In this document: piece by piece, positions 1-7,655 of the stretch
Numbering within the stretch: the stretch's first letter is position 1
Layout: each line of letters opens with the position of its first letter
Assembly: GCA_050291585.1 (NCBI GenBank)
Contig: JBNKKA010000064.1
Span: forward strand, 1-21,569
Length of the DNA: 21,569 bases
Reading direction: 5' to 3'
From: JASJCL01 sp050291585
GTDB lineage: Bacteria; Desulfobacterota; Desulfobacteria; Desulfobacterales; Desulfosarcinaceae
Notes under the pieces: model-generated
What the model was told of the DNA's origin: nothing
Seen by the model: only the letters and a program-made list of their open reading frames with translations
The model's database searches: none
Position numbers and translations under genes: made by a program

Positions 1-2
1 CA

Positions 3-146
3 GCGCAGCAGAAGCAATCCTTGTATCTCTCCCTCTTCTTCCAGTACTACTGTGGGCTCAAAGAAGCCTTTCTGGTAGGGCTGCTTGGGCTAGACCTTTC
101 TCGATGGGCTTTGGTCAGCAGCATCGTCTACCGTCTGATGGCCTAA
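3..146 (+). CDS. C-terminal end of an unrecognised protein (partial, cut by left edge)
   Basis: Reading from base 3 gives 47 uninterrupted codons ending in TAA at 144-146. The peptide is protein-like, with aromatic and hydrophobic runs (LYLSLFFQYYCGLKEAF, then LVGLLGL) and a short polar tail ending in YRLMA. Only the end is in the window, so no family can be assigned; the hydrophobic tail would fit a membrane-associated enzyme, but this is a guess. It converges on the queuosine-salvage gene, with 17 bases between the two stop codons, which is the usual arrangement for adjacent real genes. A competing open frame (frame of base 2, running to about 295) reads through the neighbouring gene and looks like a shadow. 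Confidence 0.5.
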   Translation, partial: AQQKQSLYLSLFFQYYCGLKEAFLVGLLGLDLSRWALVSSIVYRLMA

Positions 147-163
147 CCAACACCCAGTCCTAC

Positions 164-1132
164 TCAATAATAAATCGTTCGTGTGCGATGACGCGGCACC
201 GCCTTATATTGCTTCTGCTGGCCACGGTGCCAGAGGAGGTAATCCAGCCGCTGGGCCGTCGCGCCGCTTTCCGCTGCGGCAGGTGTCGCCCGTAGCAGCT
301 CGACCGCATGAACGGCGCAGGCGCGTAACTCAACCTCCTCCGGGCTGCCCGGGGGAATCAAAATCCCAGCGTTGATTCGCTCCAATAGTTCCGGCTGATA
401 TGCCAGAATTCCATCCATACGCAGCACATGGGGCACGAGGTTGTCGGCGAAAAGGGTCAACTGATCGAGGTCGAAGAAACGCCCCAGCCCACGCCCCTCG
501 AAGGCCAGGCTGAGGTCCGCAGCGGCCAGTTGGGACCGCTTGAAAAACGGGATATTTCGCCCCCCATACTTCTGACGATCGTCGAAATAGGGCATCTGGC
601 TTAAGATGGCCACCAGGCGTGCGGCCGAACCCTCAGCGGCAGTGACCAGTTGGACGAAACTCCCCTGGAAATCTTCCTTCAACAGTCGACCCAATTGTCG
701 AAACCCCCGGCTGAAATGGTCCATCAATTGGTCTATTACCAGGTCGCCCGTTGGCTGGTGAAAAAGACGACTGCAGCTGTCCGCATCCATATCGACCAGC
801 TCCTGGGAAGAAAAAGGGCCCTTATCATCAAAGCGCTGTTTCAGGCGGGTGGCTGTGGTGTAGTACCCCGTCATGCCTGACGCCTTCGTCAAGTGGGGGA
901 AGTAGCCCGAACCAAAGTTAACCGCCGCCAGGGTCAAAAAATAGGCCACCGTTTCTTCCGGTTCCCCCCGGAAGTGATGGCTCCAGTCCATCTGAGCGCC
1001 TGAAATCTCTTCCAGGGGCAGGCTGTTGGCGTAGGCCGCCATCCGATCGGCACGGATTTCAACCCAGCGGGACTGCGCTGCCACATGCCGACAGGCGTCA
1101 CGAATATTTTCAAACACCGGGATCGCCCTCAT
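164..1132 (-). CDS. Queuosine salvage glycosylase (DUF2419 / Qng1-type)
   Basis: This 322-residue protein matches the Q-salvage family, whose characterised members release the queuine base from queuosine 5'-phosphate for re-use in tRNA modification; it is expected to be cytoplasmic. Family landmarks are in order: NFGSGYFPH near residues 72-80, the DNLVPHVLRMDGILAY stretch near 230-245, and the family-typical ending DYLLWHRGQ then PRHRTRTIYY. Length is normal for the family. An upstream GTG start (base 1147) would add five residues; I chose the ATG at 1132 because the family homology begins there, although neither start has a strong ribosome-binding site. The gene stands alone, so context does not show which queuine pathway the host has. 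Confidence 0.9.
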   Translation of the reverse strand: MRAIPVFENIRDACRHVAAQSRWVEIRADRMAAYANSLPLEEISGAQMDWSHHFRGEPEETVAYFLTLAAVNFGSGYFPHLTKASGMTGYYTTATRLKQRFDDKGPFSSQELVDMDADSCSRLFHQPTGDLVIDQLMDHFSRGFRQLGRLLKEDFQGSFVQLVTAAEGSAARLVAILSQMPYFDDRQKYGGRNIPFFKRSQLAAADLSLAFEGRGLGRFFDLDQLTLFADNLVPHVLRMDGILAYQPELLERINAGILIPPGSPEEVELRACAVHAVELLRATPAAAESGATAQRLDYLLWHRGQQKQYKAVPRHRTRTIYY

Positions 1133-1147
1133 TTCCACGTATCTCAC

Positions 1148-1620
1148 CCCTTTCCGAAGTAAATCTACTGGCCCTCAATATACATGGTCTAAAACTTGCT
1201 TTAATGACAGCCTGTTGCACCCATCAACTGCTTTGCCTGCACCTCACTACCAATAGAAAGCGACTATCCCATTTATGCTGCCACATGCAACCAGAGTGAT
1301 GAGCCAACACACACTTGCCAGCATCCATCCTTCGGGGTATCCTTATCCCATACGGTCTTCTTATGACCCCGCAACTATAAGAGCGGAGACAAAGTTGACT
1401 ACTGCTACCCTGAGACCGAATCCGCCGCCAGAGCTGAACCTCCTTCTACACCGCCACTTCACCGATGACGTTTAATTGACGTTTCTCTGACGCTTACCGT
1501 CAGCCCATCAACCAATGACCTGACAGGGCTATTGCATGTCGACGACGGCAAACGCCAGAGGTGGATTCCTTGTTAGATTCATCTTTTCACCCACAGACCC
1601 AGGTTCACACCCACAATTAA
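1148..1620. other. Non-coding region between divergent genes
   Basis: No convincing gene lies here; a 66-codon open frame at 1275-1475 has no ribosome-binding site and low-complexity composition. The region should hold promoters for both the queuosine-salvage gene (leftward) and the large lipoprotein gene (rightward). On the minus strand a TATATT hexamer near 1175 could be a -10 element, without a good -35 partner. The clearest structure is a set of three evenly spaced TGACG repeats at 1466-1492, listed separately. Confidence 0.6.
1466..1502 (+). promoter_or_regulatory. Three TGACG direct repeats at 11-bp spacing plus one inverted copy
   Basis: TGACG occurs at 1466, 1477 and 1488, exactly one helical turn (11 bp) apart; the first two copies extend to TGACGTTT. 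A reverse-complement copy, CGTCA, sits at 1498-1502, so the last repeat also forms TGACG-CTTAC-CGTCA. Direct repeats at 11-bp spacing are the known layout of sites for OmpR/PhoB-family response regulators. The array lies about 130-170 bp upstream of the lipoprotein start. Binding by such a regulator is an inference; no regulator gene of that family is in the window. Confidence 0.45.
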
Positions 1621-1633
1621 AAGGAGACAATTG

Positions 1634-3676
1634 ATGAAGAATGGAAAAGTATCCCTCCTCAGAGCAGCCACCCTCGCTTTTATGGTCCTCATGCTTTTGG
1701 CCATGGTCGCATGTGGCGGCAGCGGTGGCGGCGACGGCGGCGGTGGCGATGGCGGTTCGACCACCGTTTCTGGCGATGTGGTCGACGCCGACGGTAATGC
1801 CATCGAAAGCCTCGACAGCAACGACCCGGTTGTCATGGACGCCGACGGCCTAAGCGCCAACACCCAATACCGTATTAAAGTCATAGACCCCAACGGAGAC
1901 GAGTTGAACCCCACCGGGGGTTTTATCGCCAGCACCGATGAAGATGGCGACCTGCCCAACCTCACCGTTGTTCAGGATCTCGGTGGTGTGCCGGAAGGCA
2001 CAGGCGCCACCCTGTATAGCGACGGTCCCACCGTCCGGCGGGCGGCAACCCCCGGCGACCACACGATCCAGGTCGAGGATGAAGACGGTAACATCGTCCA
2101 CACCATCGACTTCACCGTAGTGGATGGCCCCAAAGTATTTGCGGCCGATGCGAGCGGCGTCGCACGGGGTTCGTTTCTCCGCACCGAGCATGTCTATGCC
2201 AAGGTGGATCAGGGTGAGGGAACCATCGCAAACGGCACCTATAATTTGTATGTCATATCGGACCTCAATCCGGTCCTAGAGACCGGCGATTCCCTCGGCC
2301 AGGTGAAAACGACCGTGTCCGTCACTGGCGGCGCAGGCCAAGCCGACCTGGGCGTCTACGGCAGCCTCGGGGTCTACGATATAGTCGTAGACATAAATGC
2401 CAACGAGACCTTCGATGCGACGAGTGACCTCATCAGCCGACGGCCCCGCTTCCACCCGGGCTTTACCATCCAGGACGCCAACTCAGGCAATGCCATCATT
2501 GGCCAGATCTGTGCCGACCGCAACGGCAACTACCGCGACGTCTTCGACCCGGACGCACTGGACCCCGCAGTTCGGGACATGTGGGCCTATATTACCCCCA
2601 GCGAACGCTCCCTGGTGCAGCACACTATTGGCGTAGATAAATACGTGGTGACCCATCAGAACAGCTGGAGCCAGGGCGACGACCTCAGTGATGTGACCTC
2701 CGGCAGGGAGACCGACCCGGTCCAGGGCTTCTGTACAAACGAGGCGCCCTGGCTCATCTGGCCCCGGCAGTTGCTGCGCGCCGGCTGTTACGACTGCGTT
2801 ATCGACGTCAACCGTAACGGCGTTTTCGATGAGGGAACCGACTTCGTGGACAACATTGACAACACAGGTCAAGCCACTTGCGGCGCCCGCGTGGCCGACA
2901 CCACCTGCAGCAGCAATATCGATATCACCAGCCACGACGACAATGAAACCGTCACCGCGACGGCCGTCCAACTCACCGGCACCGTTTCGGGGAGCCCTGT
3001 GTCGGGCCGGGTGACACTCACTTCCGACAACCAGTCCAACGCTGTCAACCTGTCCATTGCAGCAGGCGCCTTTTCCGCTCAGGTCCCTCTTTTCAACGGC
3101 CTCAACCAGGTAACCCTGGCCTTCATTTACGCCGACGGTAGCACCTGCAGTAAAACCATCTACCTCACTTCGACCTCCACCAGCAGCAGCAACCAGGTTT
3201 TCCGGGTCCAGCTCACTTGGGACGGCGATACCGACATGGACCTGCACCTGGTGCGCCCCAACGGGAGCTATACCAACGGCGGTGGTGGTACCGATGACTG
3301 CAACTACGGCAATTGCAAGGTGGGCGTTGAGGGAACCATCGCCAACAGCATCGACTGGGGCACCAGCGGCGAGGATGACGACCCGAAGCTGGACGTGGAC
3401 TGCATCAGTTGCGGCAACGGTATCGAAAACATCTGGATGAACGAGATCCCCGAGGATGGATCCTACACCATCTACGTAGATGCCTACTCCGGGTCCGAGA
3501 CCAATGTGACCGTGACGGTCTTCATCGGCGGAGCCCAAGTGGGTCAGGTCAACTGCGGGTCCATGTCGAGCGGTAGCGCAACGGATTCCTGTCGCGTGGG
3601 AACCATCAACTGGACCGGCGGTAATAACGGCAGTGGCAGCTTCTCGTCCGACGGGACCACTGCGACGACCTTCTAA
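1634..3676 (+). CDS. Large secreted lipoprotein with YfaP-like (DUF2135) domain
   Basis: A 680-residue protein with a lipoprotein signal peptide: basic start, hydrophobic core, then MVAC with the lipidated Cys at residue 27, followed by a Gly/Asp/Ser linker. ATG at 1634 is chosen because AAGGAG at 1621-1626 is well spaced; a TTG one codon upstream is not needed. The body has beta-sandwich-like segments and three Asp/Asn-rich loops (DINANETFD near 251, DRNGN near 295, DVNRNGVFDEGTD near 391) resembling Ca-binding dockerin/EF loops. Residues about 523-650 carry TWDGDTDMDLHLVRPNG, the hallmark of YfaP/DUF2135 secreted domains. Several Cys residues suggest disulfides outside the cytoplasm. It is monocistronic, with a terminator after it. 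Its function is unknown; a surface or periplasmic binding protein is likely. Confidence 0.85.
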   Translation: MKNGKVSLLRAATLAFMVLMLLAMVACGGSGGGDGGGGDGGSTTVSGDVVDADGNAIESLDSNDPVVMDADGLSANTQYRIKVIDPNGDELNPTGGFIASTDEDGDLPNLTVVQDLGGVPEGTGATLYSDGPTVRRAATPGDHTIQVEDEDGNIVHTIDFTVVDGPKVFAADASGVARGSFLRTEHVYAKVDQGEGTIANGTYNLYVISDLNPVLETGDSLGQVKTTVSVTGGAGQADLGVYGSLGVYDIVVDINANETFDATSDLISRRPRFHPGFTIQDANSGNAIIGQICADRNGNYRDVFDPDALDPAVRDMWAYITPSERSLVQHTIGVDKYVVTHQNSWSQGDDLSDVTSGRETDPVQGFCTNEAPWLIWPRQLLRAGCYDCVIDVNRNGVFDEGTDFVDNIDNTGQATCGARVADTTCSSNIDITSHDDNETVTATAVQLTGTVSGSPVSGRVTLTSDNQSNAVNLSIAAGAFSAQVPLFNGLNQVTLAFIYADGSTCSKTIYLTSTSTSSSNQVFRVQLTWDGDTDMDLHLVRPNGSYTNGGGGTDDCNYGNCKVGVEGTIANSIDWGTSGEDDDPKLDVDCISCGNGIENIWMNEIPEDGSYTIYVDAYSGSETNVTVTVFIGGAQVGQVNCGSMSSGSATDSCRVGTINWTGGNNGSGSFSSDGTTATTF

Positions 3677-3705
3677 ACCAGTTGTTAAAGTGCCAGATCG
3701 AGCAA

Positions 3706-3726
3706 GGGGGCGCATCATGCGCCCCC
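3706..3726. terminator. Strong GC hairpin without U-tract
   Basis: GGGGGCGCA and TGCGCCCCC flank a TCA loop, giving a perfect nine-pair stem 30 bases after the lipoprotein stop codon. No T-run follows on either strand, so it may act as an mRNA 3'-end stabiliser or pause site rather than a complete intrinsic terminator; a fuller terminator follows at 3818. Confidence 0.6.
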
Positions 3727-3817
3727 AACCTCGCACCGCTCAGTCGACATGTGGAACACCCGATGGCTTCTTTTCACGGGTATGACTACCACGGCGTTGA
3801 TTGACCTATCCCCCAAT

Positions 3818-3858
3818 CACCGGCAACGCTAGTCCTGGCGTTGCCGGTGTCTTTTGTT
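3818..3858 (+). terminator. Rho-independent terminator for the lipoprotein gene
   Basis: A perfect 12-bp stem, CACCGGCAACGC paired with GCGTTGCCGGTG, encloses an eight-base loop (3830-3837) and is followed by TCTTTTGTT. This is the classic intrinsic terminator form on the plus strand. It separates the lipoprotein gene from the convergent serpin gene ending at 3883. Confidence 0.85.
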
Positions 3859-3882
3859 CAGACAACTCGGTCTAAGCGTCCA

Positions 3883-5097
3883 TCAAGACGGTTCCGGTTG
3901 GTAGACTGCGGCCATGAAGAGGATCCGGCCGGCGGACTGGTCCTGGAGCAGGCAGATAAAGGGACGCTCAGCGCGGAACTCGAAGGGCGCCCCCGAGGGT
4001 GGGGCCGCACCGAACATCTCCACGGCCGTCACCGCCGCCGCTTCACTACCGGCTTCGTCCACCGTGAGCACACAGCGGTGTTTGACATCCCCGATGGCAA
4101 AAGGCCGGCTGGGGGTGATACCCCCGAAGTCGGCCCGGTCACCTTCGAAAGCGATCTGCATGCCCATCTCCATCAGGGGTTTTTTCAGGCTATACCCGGC
4201 ACTCAGTTTAAAGCGAGGCAGGCTTACGCGGCCCTCGGCGTGGCTCAGATTCTGGAGCCAGCCGGCCAGACGTGTCGGATCGAGGGATCCGATCAAGGCA
4301 TCCAGGGGTTTGCCGGCCCCCGGGAGGAGAATCAGCATCCGGAACCGTGGATCTTTGTATGGCAGACTCACCAGCTGGATCCCCTCACTGGCCCGGTATT
4401 CAAACTGGCCCCGGCGGGTCATGTAGGCTGCCGTCTGGGTTCCTCCGTCGGCCAGGTGAAAGGGACCGTTTGTGGTGGCCTTGGGGGAGAAGGGGGTTTG
4501 CCAGGCATCCTTGAAATAGGCCGCGTTGAGGAGTAACAGCATTAACTGGGGATCGACCTTATCGACGATGCGGTCGATCTTACCGCGGGTTTGTTCCCTG
4601 ACCCAGTCATTGACGGCTGTGGTGGGATCCACAACGGGCAGAGATTTTACAGCGGCACGGTATTGGGTCTCCATAGCCGCAACATAATCTTTCTCTGGAG
4701 GCGTTCCGGTACCGATCCAGATGGCGTTGGCCAGGTGCAGGGTGGCCGGCCCGCCATCTTTTGCCACCTGGGCCAGGTAGTCGGCCAGTTGGGTTTCCAT
4801 CGCTCGCTGCAGCGCCGGTTCGAACCCCAAACTGCGGGCCATGGCTGTCTGGGTAGCACCACGGGCGCCATTGGCCGTCATCATCAAAGCCGAATAGACA
4901 CTCACCGGCGAGACCAGCGCATTGCTCGCCGGCTGCAACCGGCAGAGGGTCTGAAACAGGGATAGGGCGAAAGCCTGATCGCCCGCCGAGGCACTCAACG
5001 GCGGCAGGGGCAGGCCGCCGGCGCCCACCGGCACGACTGTGAAACAGAAGGTAGCCAGCAACCAGGCGCTGCTATGGGTCAAGGCTCTCCATATCAT
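3883..5097 (-). CDS. Secreted serpin (serine protease inhibitor family)
   Basis: A 404-residue serpin, of usual length including an N-terminal hydrophobic leader (residues about 8-28) that should export it. Serpin landmarks: VSPVSVYSALMM near 62-73, NAAYFKDAWQTPF at 191-203 and the C-terminal ERPFICLL at 377-384. The reactive-loop hinge DEAGSEAAA (347-355) keeps Gly, Ser and three Ala as in inhibitory serpins, so the loop should insert after cleavage; counting from the hinge puts P1 near Ala364-Ala365 in FGAAPPSG, which would suit an elastase-like protease. The start codon overlaps the upstream cupin stop as ATGA (5094-5097), so the two are probably translationally coupled. The target protease is unknown. 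Confidence 0.93.
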   Translation of the reverse strand: MIWRALTHSSAWLLATFCFTVVPVGAGGLPLPPLSASAGDQAFALSLFQTLCRLQPASNALVSPVSVYSALMMTANGARGATQTAMARSLGFEPALQRAMETQLADYLAQVAKDGGPATLHLANAIWIGTGTPPEKDYVAAMETQYRAAVKSLPVVDPTTAVNDWVREQTRGKIDRIVDKVDPQLMLLLLNAAYFKDAWQTPFSPKATTNGPFHLADGGTQTAAYMTRRGQFEYRASEGIQLVSLPYKDPRFRMLILLPGAGKPLDALIGSLDPTRLAGWLQNLSHAEGRVSLPRFKLSAGYSLKKPLMEMGMQIAFEGDRADFGGITPSRPFAIGDVKHRCVLTVDEAGSEAAAVTAVEMFGAAPPSGAPFEFRAERPFICLLQDQSAGRILFMAAVYQPEPS

Positions 5098-5501
5098 GGT
5101 GTCTCTCCAAGATCGGTATTTATTAGGGGTTTGTGGATCGTATCCGGCGCCTGGGGGTTGTGGAACCTGTCCGTGAGGGCCACCAGCACCTGATCCTCAG
5201 TGCCGATGTTTTGGATGGCGTGGGCCACCCCGGGAGGAAAACGAAAACGCATCACAACACCCGGGTCCACCAGGACCGATTCTATCTCGTCGCCTTTTTG
5301 GTAACAGACCCGCGCAGGCCCGCCCACGCTGATGAACTCCACGGCCTGGCGGTGAAAGTGGTTGCCCCGCACCGCCCCGGGACGGTTGACCACCACATGC
5401 AGGTTGCGCTGTTCGCAGAGCAATTGCCCGTCCAGGGGCTCAAACACGCTCCCGCGGCTATCCTTCATCACCCGCAGGGTTTCCCAGGTAACATTGTCCA
5501 T
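5094..5501 (-). CDS. Cupin-fold protein, sugar-epimerase/CapF-C-terminal type
   Basis: A 135-residue single-domain cupin. The metal-site pattern RGNHFHRQAVEF (His48, His50, Glu55) and a second-motif His (FPPGVAHAIQN, His94) are present. The RGNHFH form and overall layout resemble the C-terminal cupin of CapF and WxcM/FdtA-type nucleotide-sugar enzymes, so a role in surface-sugar biosynthesis is possible; nearby galE fits this loosely. AGGAGAGG just upstream of the ATG supports the start. It is the first gene of a two-gene operon with the serpin (four-base overlap). The exact substrate cannot be read from the sequence. Confidence 0.75.
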   Translation of the reverse strand: MDNVTWETLRVMKDSRGSVFEPLDGQLLCEQRNLHVVVNRPGAVRGNHFHRQAVEFISVGGPARVCYQKGDEIESVLVDPGVVMRFRFPPGVAHAIQNIGTEDQVLVALTDRFHNPQAPDTIHKPLINTDLGETP

Positions 5502-5547
5502 CCGCCTCTCCTATCCCACTGACGCCGCGGCACCTCGATTGAAGGAA

Positions 5548-5576
5548 TTGACAGCGCTTAAACGCCCCTTTATAGT
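5548..5576 (+). promoter_or_regulatory. Sigma-70 promoter for udk
   Basis: A perfect -35 TTGACA at 5548-5553, a 17-bp spacer and a -10 TATAGT at 5571-5576 form a near-consensus promoter. Transcription would start around 5583, leaving a leader of about 40 bases before the udk ATG at 5624. It lies between udk and the divergent cupin-serpin operon. Confidence 0.8.
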
Positions 5577-5623
5577 CGCCCCGTCCTGAACGAGAACCCG
5601 TTGAGCAGAGAGGTCCGCCCCCC

Positions 5624-6301
5624 ATGTCCGCATCAGCCCCCCGGAACGAGATCATCCAGGGCGAACCCAAGCAATTGGGCGAACCCATCTTGATGGGCAT
5701 TGCCGGCGGCACCGGATCCGGCAAAACCACCATCACCCGTGCGGTAGCGCAGGGTTTAAAGCCTTTCCGGGTGGCCATTGTGGACGCCGACGCCTACTAC
5801 CGGGATCAGAAACATATGCGTCTGGAGGACCGCCGCCAGGTGAACTACGATCACCCTGCCGCCCTGGACGCCGCCTTGCTGACGGAGCAGATGCGGGACC
5901 TCAAAAACAAGCGCCCCATCGCCAAACCGCAGTATGACTATGCGCGCCACACCCGGGCGGCGGATACCACCACCATCGCCCCGGCGGATGTGATCATACT
6001 GGAGGGGATCCTGATCTACGCCCTGCCCGAGCTGCAGCCCCTCTTCGATTTCAAGGTGTTCCTGGATGAATGGTCCGATGTGCGCCTCATCCGGCGCATC
6101 GAGCGCGACATCCAGGCCCGTGGCCGAACCCTGGAAGATATCCTGCGCCAGTGCGGCGAAAGCGTGGGCCCCATGTTCCGCACCTACGTGGCCCCCACCC
6201 GGAAAAAAGCCGATCTCGTGATCGCCCCGGGGGTTACCATCGCAGCGGCCGCAGAGGAGATCCTCACCGCCTACAGGGCCGCCTTCGCCCCAGAGACTTA
6301 A
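5624..6301 (+). CDS. udk: Uridine kinase
   Basis: Phosphorylates uridine (and usually cytidine) to the monophosphate in cytoplasmic pyrimidine salvage. The 225-residue protein, slightly longer than the usual 210 or so because of an N-terminal extension of about 20 residues, has the P-loop GGTGSGKT at 28-35, the substrate-site stretch VDADAYYRD at 53-61, the YDYARHTR stretch, and the LIRRIERD lid motif followed by RGRTLEDIL and PMFRTYVAPTR. A near-consensus promoter lies just upstream; a GAGAGG ribosome-binding site sits somewhat far (about 10 bases) from the ATG. Its TAA stop overlaps the stop of the convergent galE. Confidence 0.94.
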   Translation: MSASAPRNEIIQGEPKQLGEPILMGIAGGTGSGKTTITRAVAQGLKPFRVAIVDADAYYRDQKHMRLEDRRQVNYDHPAALDAALLTEQMRDLKNKRPIAKPQYDYARHTRAADTTTIAPADVIILEGILIYALPELQPLFDFKVFLDEWSDVRLIRRIERDIQARGRTLEDILRQCGESVGPMFRTYVAPTRKKADLVIAPGVTIAAAAEEILTAYRAAFAPET

Positions 6302-7317
6302 TCCTCGGGATACCCCTCCGGGTTGTTGGTCTGCCAACGCCATGCATCCGCGCACATCGCCTCGATATCCAGTTCAGCCTCCCAGCCCAGCTCGGCCTTG
6401 GCCTTGGCAGGATCCGCATAGCAGGTGCCGATGTCGCCCGGGCGGCGCGCCACGATGCGGTGGGCCAGGATCTTGCCGCAAGCCGCTTCAAAGGCTTTCA
6501 GCATCTCCAATACGCTGTAGCCGGTACCAGTGCCGAGGTTGTAGGTCACCAGGCCGGGGTCGCTTTCCAGACGCCTCAGGGCGGCCAGGTGACCCTTGGC
6601 AAGATCGACCACGTGGATGAAATCGCGCACTCCCGTGCCGTCGGGGGTGTCGTAGTCGCCGCCGAAGACGGAGAGTTGCTCCAGACGTCCCACGGCCACC
6701 TGGGAGATATAGGGCACCAGGTTGTTGGGGATGCCGTTGGGATCCTCGCCGATGCGCCCGCTGGCATGGGCCCCCACGGGGTTGAAATAGCGCAACAGGG
6801 CGATGTGCCAATCCGGGTCGGAGACATTCAGATCCTCGAGGATCTCTTCGATCATCAGCTTGGTACGCCCGTAAGGGTTGGTTGCCGAGAGGGGAAAATC
6901 CTCGGCGATGGGGACGGTGTGTGGATCACCGTAGACCGTGGCAGAGGAGCTGAAAACCAGGCGTTTGACGCCGTGGGCGCGCATCTGCTTGCAGAGGATC
7001 AGCGTCCCGGTGAGGTTGTTGTGATAGTACGCCAGAGGTATCGCCACCGATTCGCCCACGGCCTTGAGCCCGGCGAAGTGGATGACGGCGTCCACCTTGT
7101 GGGCCGAGAAGACCTTACCGAGGCCGTCGGCATCCAGAAGATCCACCTTGTAAAAACTGGGCGCACGTCCGGCCAGCTCTTCGATACGCTGGACCGCCGC
7201 CATCTTGCTGTTGGCGAGGTTGTCCACAATGACGACGTCATAACCGCCCGTGAGCAGTTCCACACAGGTGTGACTGCCGATGTACCCGGCACCGCCGGTA
7301 ACCAATATGGTTTTCAT
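6298..7317 (-). CDS. galE: UDP-glucose 4-epimerase
   Basis: Interconverts UDP-glucose and UDP-galactose with bound NAD, supplying galactose residues for surface polysaccharide or the Leloir pathway. The 339-residue protein is the usual length. It shows the NAD-binding GGAGYIG at 8-14, the SSSATVYG motif at 123-130 with the catalytic Ser (125), and the Tyr149-x3-Lys153 pair in NPYGRTK. LRYFNPVGAH and DGTGVRDFIHVVDL are further GalE signatures. No Leloir partner (galK, galT) is next to it, so a polysaccharide role is more likely. It ends convergently on udk, the two stop codons sharing TTAA (6298-6301). Confidence 0.95.
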   Translation of the reverse strand: MKTILVTGGAGYIGSHTCVELLTGGYDVVIVDNLANSKMAAVQRIEELAGRAPSFYKVDLLDADGLGKVFSAHKVDAVIHFAGLKAVGESVAIPLAYYHNNLTGTLILCKQMRAHGVKRLVFSSSATVYGDPHTVPIAEDFPLSATNPYGRTKLMIEEILEDLNVSDPDWHIALLRYFNPVGAHASGRIGEDPNGIPNNLVPYISQVAVGRLEQLSVFGGDYDTPDGTGVRDFIHVVDLAKGHLAALRRLESDPGLVTYNLGTGTGYSVLEMLKAFEAACGKILAHRIVARRPGDIGTCYADPAKAKAELGWEAELDIEAMCADAWRWQTNNPEGYPED

Positions 7318-7655
7318 CTTGTCAGCGCGTCCTTTCGAAGGGTTTCTGGAAGGTAAAAATTTTGGATGAGCGACCCCATGAGATCCACAAGGAGGATGAA
7401 TTTTACTTCATTACCCTAGCGGCCCCCCACGGTCAACCGCCCGGCCCCCTCCGTTGACCAATGTGATAAATTGTGCGAAGCCATCCGCCATGGTTGAGCC
7501 TTCAAATATCCACACGCTCCCCGCCCCGGGCGTCTACCCCTGCCAGATGGACACCACCACCGCCTGCGGTGCCTGTTGCGGCCTGCACAACGGGGCAGTA
7601 GCGGCCCTCTCCAGGACAATTGCCACCAACCCCCAAGCAAAGGAAAACACCAGCC
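7318..7655. other. Intergenic region between galE and the YdcF-like gene
   Basis: This stretch holds a good galE promoter (7408-7436, minus strand) and should hold the promoter of the rightward operon, for which I see no clear -35/-10 pair. A short open frame from an ATG at 7547 to 7669 encodes a Cys-rich peptide (ACGACCGLHN), listed separately as a possible gene remnant. Nothing else is recognisable. Confidence 0.55.
7408..7436 (-). promoter_or_regulatory. Candidate sigma-70 promoter for galE
   Basis: On the minus strand, TTGACC (7431-7436) is followed after exactly 17 bases by TAATGA (7408-7413). Transcription would start near 7401 and give a galE leader of roughly 80 bases. Spacing is ideal and both hexamers are close to consensus. 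Confidence 0.6.

Noticed and set aside
1275..1475. A 66-codon open frame upstream of the lipoprotein gene
   Set aside because: No start signal, Thr/Pro/Ser-rich non-protein-like composition, and it overlaps the regulatory repeats.
2483..3736. A 417-codon open frame on the minus strand opposite the lipoprotein gene
   Set aside because: It is the antisense shadow of a GC-rich gene that has a clear signal peptide, ribosome-binding site and terminator; its peptide is Val/Gly-rich with no family features.
6070..7356. A 428-codon plus-strand open frame across udk and galE
   Set aside because: Its sequence mirrors galE codons, and both galE and udk are unmistakable in their own frames.
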